From contig BPGK01000001.1 of the NCBI GenBank assembly GCA_026002995.1, forward strand, positions 1,736,001-1,800,000: a stretch of 64,000 bases of DNA. Direction: 5' to 3'. Each line of letters starts with the position of its first letter. Positions within the stretch are counted from its first letter, which is position 1. Below, one piece after another: positions 43,481 through 52,890 of this stretch. The notes beneath the pieces are model-generated. The model was given only the letters and a program-made list of their open reading frames with translations, was not told where the DNA came from and ran no database searches. This DNA is from Gaiellaceae bacterium (GTDB lineage Bacteria > Actinomycetota > Thermoleophilia > Gaiellales > Gaiellaceae). Both the position numbers and the translations under genes were made by a program.

Positions 43481-46400
43481 ATGGACGCGGGGCTCTCCCG
43501 TCGCGATCTCCTCCGGCGCGCGCTTCTCGCCGGCTCGAGCGCGGCGCTCGCGGATCTCTTCCTGCCTGCGCAGTTCCTCGCTCCCGCCTCAGCGCAGGTC
43601 GGGGGCCCCCGCGTCGTGTCGGTCGGGAACCCGCTGGCGAAGACGCCCGACCGCAGTTGGGAGCAGATCTACCGCGACCAGTTCGCCGAGGACGACTCGT
43701 TCGTCTTCACCTGCGCGCCGAACGACACGCACAACTGCCTCCTCCGCGCGCACGTGAAGAACGGGGTCATCGTCCGCATCAGCCCGACGTACGGATACGG
43801 GAAGGCGAAGGACCTGTACGGAAACCGGGCCTCCCACCGCTGGGATCCGCGGATCTGCCAGAAGGGCCTCATCCTCGGGCGCCGCATCTACGGCGACCGG
43901 CGGGTGAAGGCCCCTTCGATCCGCAAGGGGTTCAAGGAGTGGGCGGACGCCGGCTTCCCGCGCCACGACGACGGCACCCCGAAGATGGACACGACGAAGC
44001 GCGGCTACGACGAGTGGCTCCAGATCTCGTGGGAGGAGGCCTTCGCGATCGCCGCAGCCACGATCCGAAACGTCGCGGAGACGTACTCGGGCGAGGCGGG
44101 CGCCGAGAAGCTCCTCGAGCAGGGCTACGAGCCGGCGATGGTCGAGGCGATGCACGGCGCCGGGGTGCAGACCATCAAGATGCGCGGCGGCATGCCGCTC
44201 CTCGGGGTCGGCCGCGTGTTCGGCTTCTACCGCTTCGCCAACATGCTCGCGCTCCTCGACGCGAAGGTCCGGCCGGGAACGCCACCGGAGGAGATCGTCG
44301 GCAGCCGGGCGTTCGACAACTACGCATGGCACACCGACCTCCCGCCCGGGCACCCGATGGTGACCGGCAGCCAGACCGTGGACTTCGACCTCTTCGCCGC
44401 CGAGCACGCGAAGCTCGTCGTGCTCATCGGGATGAACTGGATCTGCACGAAGATGCCCGACGGACACTGGCTCGGAGACGCTCGCCTGAAGGGGACGCGG
44501 GTGATCGTCGTCTCGGCCGACTACATGCCGACGGCGAACAAGGCCGACGAGATCGTCATCCTCCGGCCCGGCACCGACGCCGCGTTCTTCCTCGGCGTCG
44601 CCCGCGAGCTCATCTCGAAGGGCCTCTACGACCGCGACGCGGTCGTGGAGCGCACCGACCTGCCGCTCCTCGTCCGCCTCGACACGGGCGAGCGGCTCCA
44701 GGCGAAGGACGTCTTCCGCGGCTACCGCCAAGCCGAGCTCTCGAACTACGTGACCGTGAAGCCCGCCGCGGAGCTCGCCGGCCCGCCCCCGCCGCCGTTC
44801 ACCGTCGGCACGCAGGTGGTCGCGGAGGAGCTGCGCGAGGAGTGGGGCGACTTCGTCTACTGGGATCGTCGCGCCGACGCCCCGCGCGCCGTGAGCCGCG
44901 ACGAGGTCGGCGGGCGCTTCCGCGGGGACCCGGCTTTGCGCGGCACCTTCGAGGTGGAGCTCGTCGACGGATCGACGGTCACCGTCCGTCCCGCTTTCGA
45001 CCTACTCGCGGAGTACCTGGACGAGAACTTCGACCTCGCCACCACGGCCGAGATCTGCAACGTCGACCCGCGGGCCGTTCGGAGCATGGCTCGTCAGCTC
45101 GCGGCGAACAGGCGATCCACCCTCCTTGCCGCGGGAATGGGGCCGAACCACTACTTCAATGCCGACCTCTTCGGCCGCGTCCACTTCCTCGTCGCCGCGC
45201 TCACCGACAACATCGGGCACTTCTCGGGGAACGTGGGGAGCTACGCGGGCAACTACCGCGGATCCCTCTTCCAGGCGATGGGCCAGTGGATCGCCGAGGA
45301 TCCGTTCGACCAGGAGCTCGACCTCACGAAACCGGCGCGGGTGAAGCGCTACTACAAGGCCGAGTCCGCGCACTACTGGAACTACGGCGATCGGCCCCTG
45401 CGCTCCCCGAGGGAGATCATCACGGGACCGAGCCACATGCCGACGCCGACGAAGCTCATCTGGTTCGGCAACTCGAACTCGCTCCTCGGCAACGCGAAGT
45501 GGTCGTACGACGTCGTCAAGAACACGCTGCCGCGTCAGGACGCGATCTTCTGCAACGAGTGGCACTGGACGAGCTCGTGCGAGTACTCGGATCTCGTCTT
45601 CCCCGCCGACTCGTGGGCGGAGTTCGAGCTCCCGGATCTGACCGCGAGCTGCACGAACCCGTTCCTGCTCGCGTTCCCGAAGACGCCGATGGCGCGCATC
45701 TTCGATACCCGCTCCGACTACGAGATCCTCGCCGGAGTCGCCGCCGAGCTCGCCGACGAGGTCGGAGAGCCGGCCATGCGCTCCTACTGGCAGGGGATCC
45801 TCGACGGCGACCCGACCCCGTACCTCCAGCGCGTGCTCTCCGGCTCGAACGCGACCCGCGGCGTCCTCTACGAGGAGCTCCACGAGAGCTGCGCGAAGGG
45901 CGTCCCCTTCCTCATCAACGCGCGCACGTACCCGCGCCACGGCGGCTGGGAGCAGCGCCAGGAGGACAAGCCGTGGTACACGCCGACCGGGCGGCTCGAG
46001 TTCTACCGCCCGGAGCCGGAGTGGCGGGCGGCGGGCGAGTCGCTCCCTGTCTGGCGCGAGCCGGTCGACGCGACGTTCTACGAGCCGAACGCGATCCTCG
46101 CGAACAAGCCCCATCCGTCCATCGTCCCCCGCTCGCCCGAGGACTACGGCGTTCCCGAGTCGCAGCTCGACGTCGAGACGCGCCAGTACCGCAACGTCGT
46201 CCGGACGTGGCAGGACCTCAAGCTCTCGAAGCACCCGCTGAACGAGAAGGATCCCGCCTACCGCTTCGTGTTCCAGACGCCGAAGTACCGCTGGGGCGCG
46301 CACTCCACGGCGGTCGACTCGGACTGGATCGCCATGCTCTTCGGGCCGTTCGGCGACCCGTACCGACGCGATCCACGCACGCCGTGGACGGGCGAGGCCT

Positions 46401-46984
46401 ACGTCGAGATCAACCCGCGCGACGCCGCCGAGCTCGGCCTGAAGGACGGCGACTACGTCTGGCTCGACGCCGACCCGGACGATCGCCCCTACCGGGGCGC
46501 GTCGAGCTCGGACGCCTTCCACGACGTGGCTCGCGTGATGCTGCGGGTCCGCGTCTACTCGGGGATGCCGCGGAATGTCCTCCGAACGTGGTTCAACATG
46601 TACGCGGCGACGCCCGGAACCGTGCGCAACCAGCGTGAGGTCGAGGGCGGCCCGGCGCGCAACCCCGACACGCACTACGTCGCGCTCTTCCGCCACGGCT
46701 CGCACCAGTCGGGCACGCGCGCCTACCTGCGACCGACGCAGATGACCGAGTCGCTGAACCGGAAGGCGTACTTCGGGCACGTGATCGGCAAGGGCTTCGA
46801 GGCCGACGTCCACTCCCCCTCCGGGGCGCCGAAGGAGGCGTTCGTCAAGGTCGAGAAGGCCGAGGACGGGTCGCCCGACGGGGGCGAGTGGCGCCCGGTG
46901 ACGCTTGGCCTGCGCCCCGAGGCGCCCTCCGAGGCGATGCGGGCCTATCTCGCGGGCGAGTTCGTCAAGAGGAAGGGATCCTGA
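43481..46984 (+). CDS. Type II DMSO-reductase-family molybdenum subunit (NXR / archaeal-NarG-like alpha subunit)
   Basis: ATG 43481 has GGAGG ten bases upstream; the protein has 1167 residues. The N-terminus is a Tat signal ([13 protein letters not shown]), so the enzyme works outside the cytoplasmic membrane. The FS0 site reads CAPNDTHNC (Cys78, Asp82, Cys86) with a further Cys near 126, where NarG has His and three Cys. The likely molybdenum ligand is Asp near 286 in [11 protein letters not shown], which marks the type II branch. [15 protein letters not shown] and [10 protein letters not shown] recall, from memory, Nitrospira/anammox nitrite oxidoreductase and haloarchaeal nitrate reductase. 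The substrate (nitrite, nitrate, chlorate, selenate or other) cannot be settled from sequence alone. Confidence 0.9.
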   Translation: MDAGLSRRDLLRRALLAGSSAALADLFLPAQFLAPASAQVGGPRVVSVGNPLAKTPDRSWEQIYRDQFAEDDSFVFTCAPNDTHNCLLRAHVKNGVIVRISPTYGYGKAKDLYGNRASHRWDPRICQKGLILGRRIYGDRRVKAPSIRKGFKEWADAGFPRHDDGTPKMDTTKRGYDEWLQISWEEAFAIAAATIRNVAETYSGEAGAEKLLEQGYEPAMVEAMHGAGVQTIKMRGGMPLLGVGRVFGFYRFANMLALLDAKVRPGTPPEEIVGSRAFDNYAWHTDLPPGHPMVTGSQTVDFDLFAAEHAKLVVLIGMNWICTKMPDGHWLGDARLKGTRVIVVSADYMPTANKADEIVILRPGTDAAFFLGVARELISKGLYDRDAVVERTDLPLLVRLDTGERLQAKDVFRGYRQAELSNYVTVKPAAELAGPPPPPFTVGTQVVAEELREEWGDFVYWDRRADAPRAVSRDEVGGRFRGDPALRGTFEVELVDGSTVTVRPAFDLLAEYLDENFDLATTAEICNVDPRAVRSMARQLAANRRSTLLAAGMGPNHYFNADLFGRVHFLVAALTDNIGHFSGNVGSYAGNYRGSLFQAMGQWIAEDPFDQELDLTKPARVKRYYKAESAHYWNYGDRPLRSPREIITGPSHMPTPTKLIWFGNSNSLLGNAKWSYDVVKNTLPRQDAIFCNEWHWTSSCEYSDLVFPADSWAEFELPDLTASCTNPFLLAFPKTPMARIFDTRSDYEILAGVAAELADEVGEPAMRSYWQGILDGDPTPYLQRVLSGSNATRGVLYEELHESCAKGVPFLINARTYPRHGGWEQRQEDKPWYTPTGRLEFYRPEPEWRAAGESLPVWREPVDATFYEPNAILANKPHPSIVPRSPEDYGVPESQLDVETRQYRNVVRTWQDLKLSKHPLNEKDPAYRFVFQTPKYRWGAHSTAVDSDWIAMLFGPFGDPYRRDPRTPWTGEAYVEINPRDAAELGLKDGDYVWLDADPDDRPYRGASSSDAFHDVARVMLRVRVYSGMPRNVLRTWFNMYAATPGTVRNQREVEGGPARNPDTHYVALFRHGSHQSGTRAYLRPTQMTESLNRKAYFGHVIGKGFEADVHSPSGAPKEAFVKVEKAEDGSPDGGEWRPVTLGLRPEAPSEAMRAYLAGEFVKRKGS

Positions 46985-46987
46985 GCG

Positions 46988-48136
46988 ATGGCGAGGGTGC
47001 GCAACTGGCAGCTCGGACGGGACATGGAGTACCCGTACGAGGCGGAGCGGCCGAAACGGCAGTTCACGATGATCATGGACACGAACAAGTGCATCGCCTG
47101 CCAGAGCTGCACGATCGCCTGCAAGAGCACGTGGACGTGGGGCAAGGGCCAGGAGTTCATGCTCTGGAACAACATCGAGACGAAGCCGTTCGGCTTCTAC
47201 CCGACGGGCTGGGACGTGAACATCCTCGCGAAGCTCGGCGAGCAGTCCTGGGACGGCGACACGTACACGGGTCAGACGATCTTCGAAGCGGCCCCCGAGG
47301 GCGAGCGCGTGCTCGGCTGGACGGCCGCCGAGGAGGACTGGTCGCACCCGAACATCGGCGAGGACGAGCCGACCGGGAACGCGATCGAGACGACGTACGT
47401 CCCCGACCGGCCGCACTCCCTCATGTGGATGTACTACCTCCAGCGGATCTGCAACCACTGCACGTACCCCGCCTGCGTCGCAGCCTGCCCGCGCGAGGCC
47501 ATCTACAAGCGGCCCGAGGACGGGATCGTGCTCGTCGACCAGACGCGCTGCCGCGGCTACCAGGAGTGTCTCACCGCCTGCCCCTACAAGAAGACGATGT
47601 TCAACCTCGAGACCCGGGTCTCCGAGAAGTGCATCGGCTGCTACCCGAAGATCGAGCAGGGGCTCCAGACGCAATGCACGACCGCGTGCATCGGACGCCT
47701 GCGCTTGACCAACTTCCTCTCCCCGCCGGAGGAGGCCGACCCGCGCAAGCCTGCCGACTTCCTCGTCCACATCCGGAAGATCGCGCTCCCGCTCTACCCG
47801 CAGCTCGGGCTCGAGCCGAACGTCTACTACATCCCGCCGACGCACGTCCCGACCGACTTCCTCACACAGATGTTCGGGCCCGGCGTCGAGGAGGCGGTGA
47901 AGATGTACGAGAACGCGAAGGACGATCCCGAGCTGCTCGGCCTCCTCATGCTCTTCGGGGCGACCGAGCGCATCTTCGAGACCTGGGACGTGTCGGGCGG
48001 GGTGGCGCGCGCCTACGACGAGCAGGGCGAGGAGATCGTGGCCGTGCCGCTCCGAGAGCCGACGTTCGTTCGGCCGTTCGAGTTCGCAACCGAGGTGGCC
48101 GGCGAGCCGGTGACCGGCTACCGCCACAACACGTGA
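46988..48136 (+). CDS. Four-cluster iron-sulfur beta subunit (NarH/NxrB-like)
   Basis: A 382-residue protein starting three bases after the alpha stop. Four ferredoxin motifs are visible: [48 protein letters not shown] and [20 protein letters not shown]. In the third motif a Tyr (CRGYQEC) stands where NarH has Trp and ferredoxins have Cys, so that cluster is expected to be [3Fe-4S]. It has no signal peptide and should be co-exported with the Tat-tagged alpha subunit. It conducts electrons between the Mo site and the heme subunit. Confidence 0.95.
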   Translation: MARVRNWQLGRDMEYPYEAERPKRQFTMIMDTNKCIACQSCTIACKSTWTWGKGQEFMLWNNIETKPFGFYPTGWDVNILAKLGEQSWDGDTYTGQTIFEAAPEGERVLGWTAAEEDWSHPNIGEDEPTGNAIETTYVPDRPHSLMWMYYLQRICNHCTYPACVAACPREAIYKRPEDGIVLVDQTRCRGYQECLTACPYKKTMFNLETRVSEKCIGCYPKIEQGLQTQCTTACIGRLRLTNFLSPPEEADPRKPADFLVHIRKIALPLYPQLGLEPNVYYIPPTHVPTDFLTQMFGPGVEEAVKMYENAKDDPELLGLLMLFGATERIFETWDVSGGVARAYDEQGEEIVAVPLREPTFVRPFEFATEVAGEPVTGYRHNT

Positions 48137-48143
48137 GGGCGAG

Positions 48144-49067
48144 ATGAGCGCTTCCAAGGTCACGAGGCAGGACGCGCTGCTCTACGGGGGAGCCGCGGTC
48201 GGCGGCCTCGTGGTCGGCGGCGCGGCCGTCGTCGGGATCGCCGCAGCGGTCGAGAACCGGAAGGGCGCCGAGACGGCCGAGGGCGAGCCGATCGTCGCGC
48301 GCTACCACGACGGCGAACTCCCCGCGGAGGACCCGGGCTCGGGGACGTGGAGCAAGGCGACGCGCGTCAGGGTGCCGATCGCCGCACAGCGGATCGTGCA
48401 GCCGTACCTCGAGCGGGAGGGCGTCACCGAGCTCGGCGTGCGTGCGCTAGCGAGCGCGACCGAGGTCGCGTTGCTCCTTGACTGGGAGGACGACGCGATC
48501 GACGACCTCGACGGGATCCGCCGCTACCACGACGCGGTGGCCGTACAGCTCCCGACGCGGGCCGGTGCGCCACCCCCGCCCCTCACCATGGGAGCCCCGG
48601 GAAACCCCGTCCACATCCTCCAGTGGCGGGCCACGTGGCAACGAGACATCGACTCGGGCGGCAAGACGGGCGTCGACCAGATCTACCCGGAGGTCGTGCA
48701 CGACGTCATGCCCGACGACGTCCTCCCACCCGAGGCGGCCCAGCTCTACTGGGTCGGTCGCGAAGCCGGAAACCCGCTCTCGAAGATCGACCGCTCGACG
48801 CCGGTGGAGGAGGTTGCTGCGGAGGGGTTCGGAACCGTCACGCACCTCCCGAACCAGCTTGCACGTGGCCGTGGGGTTCACGAGGACGGGCGTTGGAAGG
48901 TCGTGATCGCACTCCCGTCCGCGCGCGCGGGCGTCGGGGAGGCGCTCGCTCCCGGGACGAGCTGGCCGATTGCCTTCGCGGTCTGGCTCGGCTCCGACGA
49001 GAACCGCGGCGGTCGCAAGCACATCTCGACCTGGCAGACGCTCGCGCTCGAGGAGCGGCCGGCGTGA
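48144..49067 (+). CDS. Heme-b gamma subunit (ethylbenzene-dehydrogenase-type)
   Basis: A 307-residue protein with an N-terminal hydrophobic segment (LLYGGAAVGGLVVGGAAVVGIAAAV) that acts as an anchor or signal. The rest matches the ethylbenzene dehydrogenase gamma/DdhC/SerC heme-binding beta sandwich. Candidate axial ligands are Met in PLTMGAPGNPVHILQW and Lys in GGRKHISTWQTL, the same Met/Lys pair used by family members. It would pass electrons to or from a periplasmic-side carrier. Its presence separates this enzyme from the NarGHI type, which uses a membrane NarI. Confidence 0.88.
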   Translation: MSASKVTRQDALLYGGAAVGGLVVGGAAVVGIAAAVENRKGAETAEGEPIVARYHDGELPAEDPGSGTWSKATRVRVPIAAQRIVQPYLEREGVTELGVRALASATEVALLLDWEDDAIDDLDGIRRYHDAVAVQLPTRAGAPPPPLTMGAPGNPVHILQWRATWQRDIDSGGKTGVDQIYPEVVHDVMPDDVLPPEAAQLYWVGREAGNPLSKIDRSTPVEEVAAEGFGTVTHLPNQLARGRGVHEDGRWKVVIALPSARAGVGEALAPGTSWPIAFAVWLGSDENRGGRKHISTWQTLALEERPA

Positions 49068-49753
49068 CCGTCGCCGCCGCGTCCGGAGTCGGCCAGGCGG
49101 CTGCCTGGCGTCTCCTCTCCCTCGGCTTTACCCCGCCAACGCGCGAGACCCTGGACGAGGTCGCGGGGCTCGCCGAAGCGCTCCTCGGGCTCGAGTGGGA
49201 TCGACGCGTCGAGAGCACGCTGCGCGTGATCGTGTCCGAGGCGGAGAGCGTCGACCGCGATGCGCTCGCCGCGCAGTACCAGCATCTCTTCGGCGGCACC
49301 GTGCGCGTCGCTCCCTACGAAGGCAGCTACGAGCTCGACCCGATCAGGCAGGGTCGTCAGATGGCGGACGTCGCCGGCTTCTACCGCGCCTTCGGCGCCG
49401 AGGCGCGCGGACAGGTCGCCGAGCGACCGGACCACGTCGGCTGCGAGCTCGAGTTCCTCTCCTTCCTCGAGCTCCGTCGGCTCGAGGCGCTCGAGAGCGA
49501 GCGCGAGGCCGACGCAGCCGTGCTCGACGACGTCGCGGCGAGCTTCCTCCGCGATCACGCAGGACGGTGGCTGCCGACGTTCTTCGGCGAGGTGTACGCC
49601 GCGGCCGGGAACGCGCAGCTCTACCGCGGCCTCGCAGCGTTCGGCATGCACGTCGTGCGGGCCGAGCTCGAGCGTCGCGCCCTCGACCCGGAGCCGCTTC
49701 CTCGCCGCCACCCCGTCTCCGCCGTCGAGCGCGACGCCTTCGACTGTGGCTGA
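49064..49753 (+). CDS. TorD/DmsD-like molybdoenzyme maturation chaperone
   Basis: GTG 49064 overlaps the gamma stop (GTGA); the protein has 229 residues and is all helical in appearance. The family pattern LAAQYQHLFGGTVRVAPYEGSYELD, then FYRAFGAEARGQVAERPDHVGCELEFLSFLELRRLEALE is clear. Such chaperones bind the Tat leader and the apo-alpha subunit until the Mo cofactor is inserted. It completes an alpha-beta-gamma-delta operon with gaps of at most seven bases. Confidence 0.9.
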   Translation: MTVAAASGVGQAAAWRLLSLGFTPPTRETLDEVAGLAEALLGLEWDRRVESTLRVIVSEAESVDRDALAAQYQHLFGGTVRVAPYEGSYELDPIRQGRQMADVAGFYRAFGAEARGQVAERPDHVGCELEFLSFLELRRLEALESEREADAAVLDDVAASFLRDHAGRWLPTFFGEVYAAAGNAQLYRGLAAFGMHVVRAELERRALDPEPLPRRHPVSAVERDAFDCG

Positions 49754-49756
49754 CCC

Positions 49757-49782
49757 GGTGTCAGACACCGGTGTCTGACACC
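49757..49782. repeat. Back-to-back GGTGTCAGACACC palindromes after the operon
   Basis: GGTGTCAGACACC (49757-49769) is directly followed by its reverse complement GGTGTCTGACACC (49770-49782). The pair begins three bases after the chaperone stop. It is the same 13-mer pair as at 36237-36278 but without a spacer. It may serve as a terminator or mark a dispersed repeat family. Confidence 0.65.
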
Positions 49783-49841
49783 CGTCGTCCACGTTGGACC
49801 TGTCCCGGTAACGGTCACCGCCGATGCTCTAGCGTGTAGCC

Positions 49842-50489
49842 GTGCGAATCGTCTACGTCGTCGACGTCCACGACCGCTTCGACCGGGTCGTCGAGGTCGT
49901 ACGCCCGCTCGGAGCCGTAGACGCCCTCGTCGTCGGGGGCGACCTCACGAACGCGGGCTCGCCGGAGGACGCCGAGCGCGCGCTCGAGCTCTGGCGTCCG
50001 CTCGCCCCGACCCTCGTCGCGGTCGCGGGAAACATGGACTCGCCGGCGATCGACCGCCGTCTCGCCGAGCTCGGGGTCTCGCTCGACGGGAGGGGTGTCG
50101 TGCTCGACGACGTCGGCCTGCACGGGGTCTCCGCGTCTGGGCCCACCCCGCTGTCGACGCCATACGAGCTCCCCGACGACGAGCTCGGGCGGCGTGCGCA
50201 AGCCGGACACGCGGACGTCGCCGGCTGCCGGATCCGCATCTTCTGCCCGCACTCACCGCCACGGGGGACCGCCTGCGACCGCCTCGCCTCGGGCGCCCAC
50301 GTCGGAAGCCCGTCGCTGCGCGCCTTCGTCGAGCGGGAGCAGCCCGACCTCGTCCTCTGCGGCCACATCCACGAGTCGCGCGGGGAGGACGTGATCGGGC
50401 GAACGAAGGTCGTCAACCCCGGTCCTGTCGCCTCCGGCCACTGCGCGCTCGTCGAGGTCGACGGCGGGGTCTCGGTCACGCTCCGCTGA
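49842..50489 (+). CDS. Calcineurin-like metallophosphoesterase
   Basis: A 215-residue protein from GTG 49842. All metal-binding motifs are present: DVHD near residue 8, GGDLTN near 33, GNMD near 65, CPHSPP near 136 and GHIHES near 171. The short length and the NPGPVASGH ending fit the compact YfcE/TTHA0053-like group of phosphoesterases. Substrates in this group are often unknown. The following gene starts directly after the stop, so a shared message is likely. Confidence 0.9.
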   Translation: MRIVYVVDVHDRFDRVVEVVRPLGAVDALVVGGDLTNAGSPEDAERALELWRPLAPTLVAVAGNMDSPAIDRRLAELGVSLDGRGVVLDDVGLHGVSASGPTPLSTPYELPDDELGRRAQAGHADVAGCRIRIFCPHSPPRGTACDRLASGAHVGSPSLRAFVEREQPDLVLCGHIHESRGEDVIGRTKVVNPGPVASGHCALVEVDGGVSVTLR

Positions 50490-51422
50490 GTGGCGGTGAG
50501 CCTCTCCTCCCTCCCGCGCTCCGTGATCTTGCGCGCCGCCGAGAGCGCCTGGCTCCGGCGCCTGGTCGAGCGCCACGGGATGCGCCTCGGGGCGGCGCGC
50601 TTCGTCGCCGGCACGACGCTCGACGAGTGCGTCGCCGTCCTCCGGAAGCTGAACGAGTCCGGCCTGTACGCGAACACGACTCTCCTCGGCGAGGCGATCG
50701 CCGACCGGGCGGCGGTCGAGGCGATCGCAGCGGAGTACGAGCACATCCTGGAGCGGCTCGTCGCCGAGCGCCTGCGCGCGAACGTCGCGGTCAAGCTCAC
50801 CCAGCTCGGCCTCTCCATCGACCCTGAGCTCGCGTACGGGAACGTCGAGCGCCTCGTGCGGAGCGCCGAGGAGCGCGGGACGTTCGTCCGCATCGACATG
50901 GAGCAGTCCGAGCACGTGGACGCGACGCTCGAGATCTACGAGCGACTGCGCGCGGCCGGCCACGACGCCGTCGGGACAGTGCTCCAGTCGTACCTCTACC
51001 GCTCGCCCGCGGACCTCGAGCGCCTCCTCCCGCTGCGCCCGAACCTGCGGATCGTGAAAGGCGCCTACCTCGAGCCGCCGGATGTCGCGTACCCCGACAA
51101 GCGCGACGTCGATGCCGCCTACCTACGACTCGTCGAGAACGGTCTCCGCGGCGGCGCGACCATCGCGGTCGCGACGCACGACGAGCGGATCATCGAGCAC
51201 GTGAAGGCATTCGTCGCGCGAGAGGGGATCGGCAGCGACCGCTTCGAGTTCCAGATGCTGTACGGCGTGCGCCCGGCTCTCCAGCGGGCGCTCGCCGCCG
51301 AGGGGTACAAGGTGCTCGTCGCGACGCCCTTCGGGCCGGACTGGTTCCCCTACCTCATGCGCCGGCTCGCCGAGCGTCCCGCGAACCTCCTGTTCCTGCT
51401 CCGCAACCTCGTTCGCCGATGA
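50490..51422 (+). CDS. Proline dehydrogenase (monofunctional)
   Basis: A 310-residue FAD enzyme from GTG 50490. Motifs include AGTTLDECVAVLRKLN, NVAVKLTQLGLSID, VRIDMEQSEHVDATLEIYERL, VLQSYLYRSPADLERL, RIVKGAYLEP and QMLYGVRP, all typical of the PutA-type TIM barrel. It oxidises proline to pyrroline-5-carboxylate. The partner P5C dehydrogenase is not in the window. Its last codons overlap the next flavoprotein gene (ATGA). Confidence 0.95.
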   Translation: MAVSLSSLPRSVILRAAESAWLRRLVERHGMRLGAARFVAGTTLDECVAVLRKLNESGLYANTTLLGEAIADRAAVEAIAAEYEHILERLVAERLRANVAVKLTQLGLSIDPELAYGNVERLVRSAEERGTFVRIDMEQSEHVDATLEIYERLRAAGHDAVGTVLQSYLYRSPADLERLLPLRPNLRIVKGAYLEPPDVAYPDKRDVDAAYLRLVENGLRGGATIAVATHDERIIEHVKAFVAREGIGSDRFEFQMLYGVRPALQRALAAEGYKVLVATPFGPDWFPYLMRRLAERPANLLFLLRNLVRR

Positions 51423-52570
51423 GCGGGTTGCCGAGGAGCGCGGACGTCGTCGTGGTCGGCGGTGGCGCGATCGGGACGAGCATCGCCTTCCACCTCGCCG
51501 AGGCCGGGGTGGCTGTCTGCCTGCTCGAGCGGGACGCGCTCGCGTCGGGGTCGACCAGCCGCGCGGCCGGCGGCGTCCGGGCGCAGTTCTCGGACCCGCT
51601 CAACGTCGCGATCGGGCTGCGCGGGATCGAGGCGTTCGCCCGCTTCTCGGAGCGCCCCGGCGGCGCGATCGACTTCCGCCAGGTCGGCTACCTGTTCCTG
51701 CTCGACCGGCCCGAGGACGTCGTAATCTTCGAGCGGAGCGTGGAGCTCCAGAACGAGCTCGGCGTGCCGAGCCGCCTCGTCGGACCGGAGGAGGCGGCTC
51801 GCCTGTCGCCGCTTGCCGGGCTCGAGGGCGTCCTCGCCGCGACCTTCTGTCCAATCGACGGGCACGCGAGCCCGGAGGCGGTCACCCAGGGCTACGCGGC
51901 GGGTGCGCGCCGCCACGGCGCCGCAATCGTCGTCGGCGTCGAGGCTCTCGCGATCGACGTCGCCGCTGGCAGGGTGCGCGGGGTAGCGACCGACCACGGG
52001 ACCGTGTCCGCCGAGGCGGTCGTGTGCGCCGCCGGGGTCTGGTCGCCCGCGCTCGCTCGGACGGCCGGGGTCGAGCTCCCGGTCGAGCCTGTCCTGCGCG
52101 AGGTCTACACGACCGAGCCGATCCCGGACCTGCGCTCCGAGATCCCGCTGACCGTGGACTTCACGACGGGCTTCTACTTCCACCGCGAAGGGCCGGGCTT
52201 GCTCTTCGGGATGGCCGACCGATCTCAAGCTCCGGGGTTCGATCGGCCAACGGATCCCACCTGGCTCGAGCGCGTGTCCGAGGTCGCGGGGCGGAGAGCG
52301 CCGATGCTCCTCGACGTGGGCGTCGCGCACACGTGGAAGGGGTACTACGAGGTGACTCCCGACCACAACGGCCTCGTCGGCGAGGCGCGACAGGTCGAGC
52401 GCCTCTACTACGCAACCGGCTTCTCGGGGCACGGGTTCATGCAGGCGCCTGCGGTCGGGGAGATCATCCGTGACCTCGTCCTCGGCCGCGAGCCGTTTCT
52501 CGACGTCTCGCCCCTGTCCGTCGAGCGGTTCGCGATGGCGACCCAGCGCCCGGAGCACAACGTGATCTAA
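51419..52570 (+). CDS. FAD-dependent amine/amino-acid oxidoreductase (DAO family)
   Basis: A 383-residue protein starting at ATG 51419 inside the stop of the proline dehydrogenase gene. The N-terminus has the dinucleotide fold ADVVVVGGGAIGTSIAFHLAEAG, followed by SGSTSRAAGGVRAQF and, near the C-terminus, YYATGFSGHGFMQAPAVGEIIRDLV, both typical of sarcosine oxidase/glycine oxidase/PDH-beta type enzymes. Coupling to proline dehydrogenase suggests a proline, hydroxyproline or related secondary amine as substrate; this is inferred from position. Confidence 0.92.
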   Translation: MSGLPRSADVVVVGGGAIGTSIAFHLAEAGVAVCLLERDALASGSTSRAAGGVRAQFSDPLNVAIGLRGIEAFARFSERPGGAIDFRQVGYLFLLDRPEDVVIFERSVELQNELGVPSRLVGPEEAARLSPLAGLEGVLAATFCPIDGHASPEAVTQGYAAGARRHGAAIVVGVEALAIDVAAGRVRGVATDHGTVSAEAVVCAAGVWSPALARTAGVELPVEPVLREVYTTEPIPDLRSEIPLTVDFTTGFYFHREGPGLLFGMADRSQAPGFDRPTDPTWLERVSEVAGRRAPMLLDVGVAHTWKGYYEVTPDHNGLVGEARQVERLYYATGFSGHGFMQAPAVGEIIRDLVLGREPFLDVSPLSVERFAMATQRPEHNVI

Positions 52571-52716
52571 CGGGTGATCCGGTGCCCCATCGTCGAGCCT
52601 GCCGTCTTCGAGTGGCAGGACGAGGCACGCGCTTTGCCCGGTGAGCGTACCCTCTCACCGCGAAGCCGGTGTAGAGCGCCGCTCGGACGAGGGTCACCCG
52701 GAGACGAAGACCCCTT

Positions 52717-52861
52717 GTGGCTCTGAGCCACGAGCTCGGCGTGCTCGCCAGCGCCCGCACGTCGTCTCGAGAGAGCCTCCTCGTGGCTCTGAGCCACAAG
52801 GTCGGCGTCCGACTCCCGCTGCTGAGCCCGCGAGGAGAACCTCCTCGTGGCTCTGAGTCAC
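52717..52861. repeat. Three GTGGCTCTGAGCCAC hairpins in about 65-bp tandem units
   Basis: The 15-mer occurs at 52717-52731 and 52783-52797, and with one change at 52847-52861. Each is a 6-bp stem with a CTG loop. Flanking bases such as AGGTCGGCGT are also partly conserved, so the unit is about 65 bp. The set lies in the 320-bp gap between the oxidase stop and the glycosyltransferase start (52571-52890), which otherwise shows no gene. It may be regulatory RNA structure or an array of operators. Confidence 0.6.
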
Positions 52862-52890
52862 AAAGTCGGGGTCACCCGTACGATTCGGCG

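Noticed and set aside
45002-48163. A 1053-codon open frame on the minus strand opposite the molybdoenzyme genes
   Set aside because: The sense strand carries unmistakable alpha and beta subunits; the antisense product has only biased composition.
52717-52861. The three hairpin units considered as a small CRISPR array
   Set aside because: The 15-base repeat is too short, only three copies exist, flanks are partly conserved rather than unique, and no cas gene is present.
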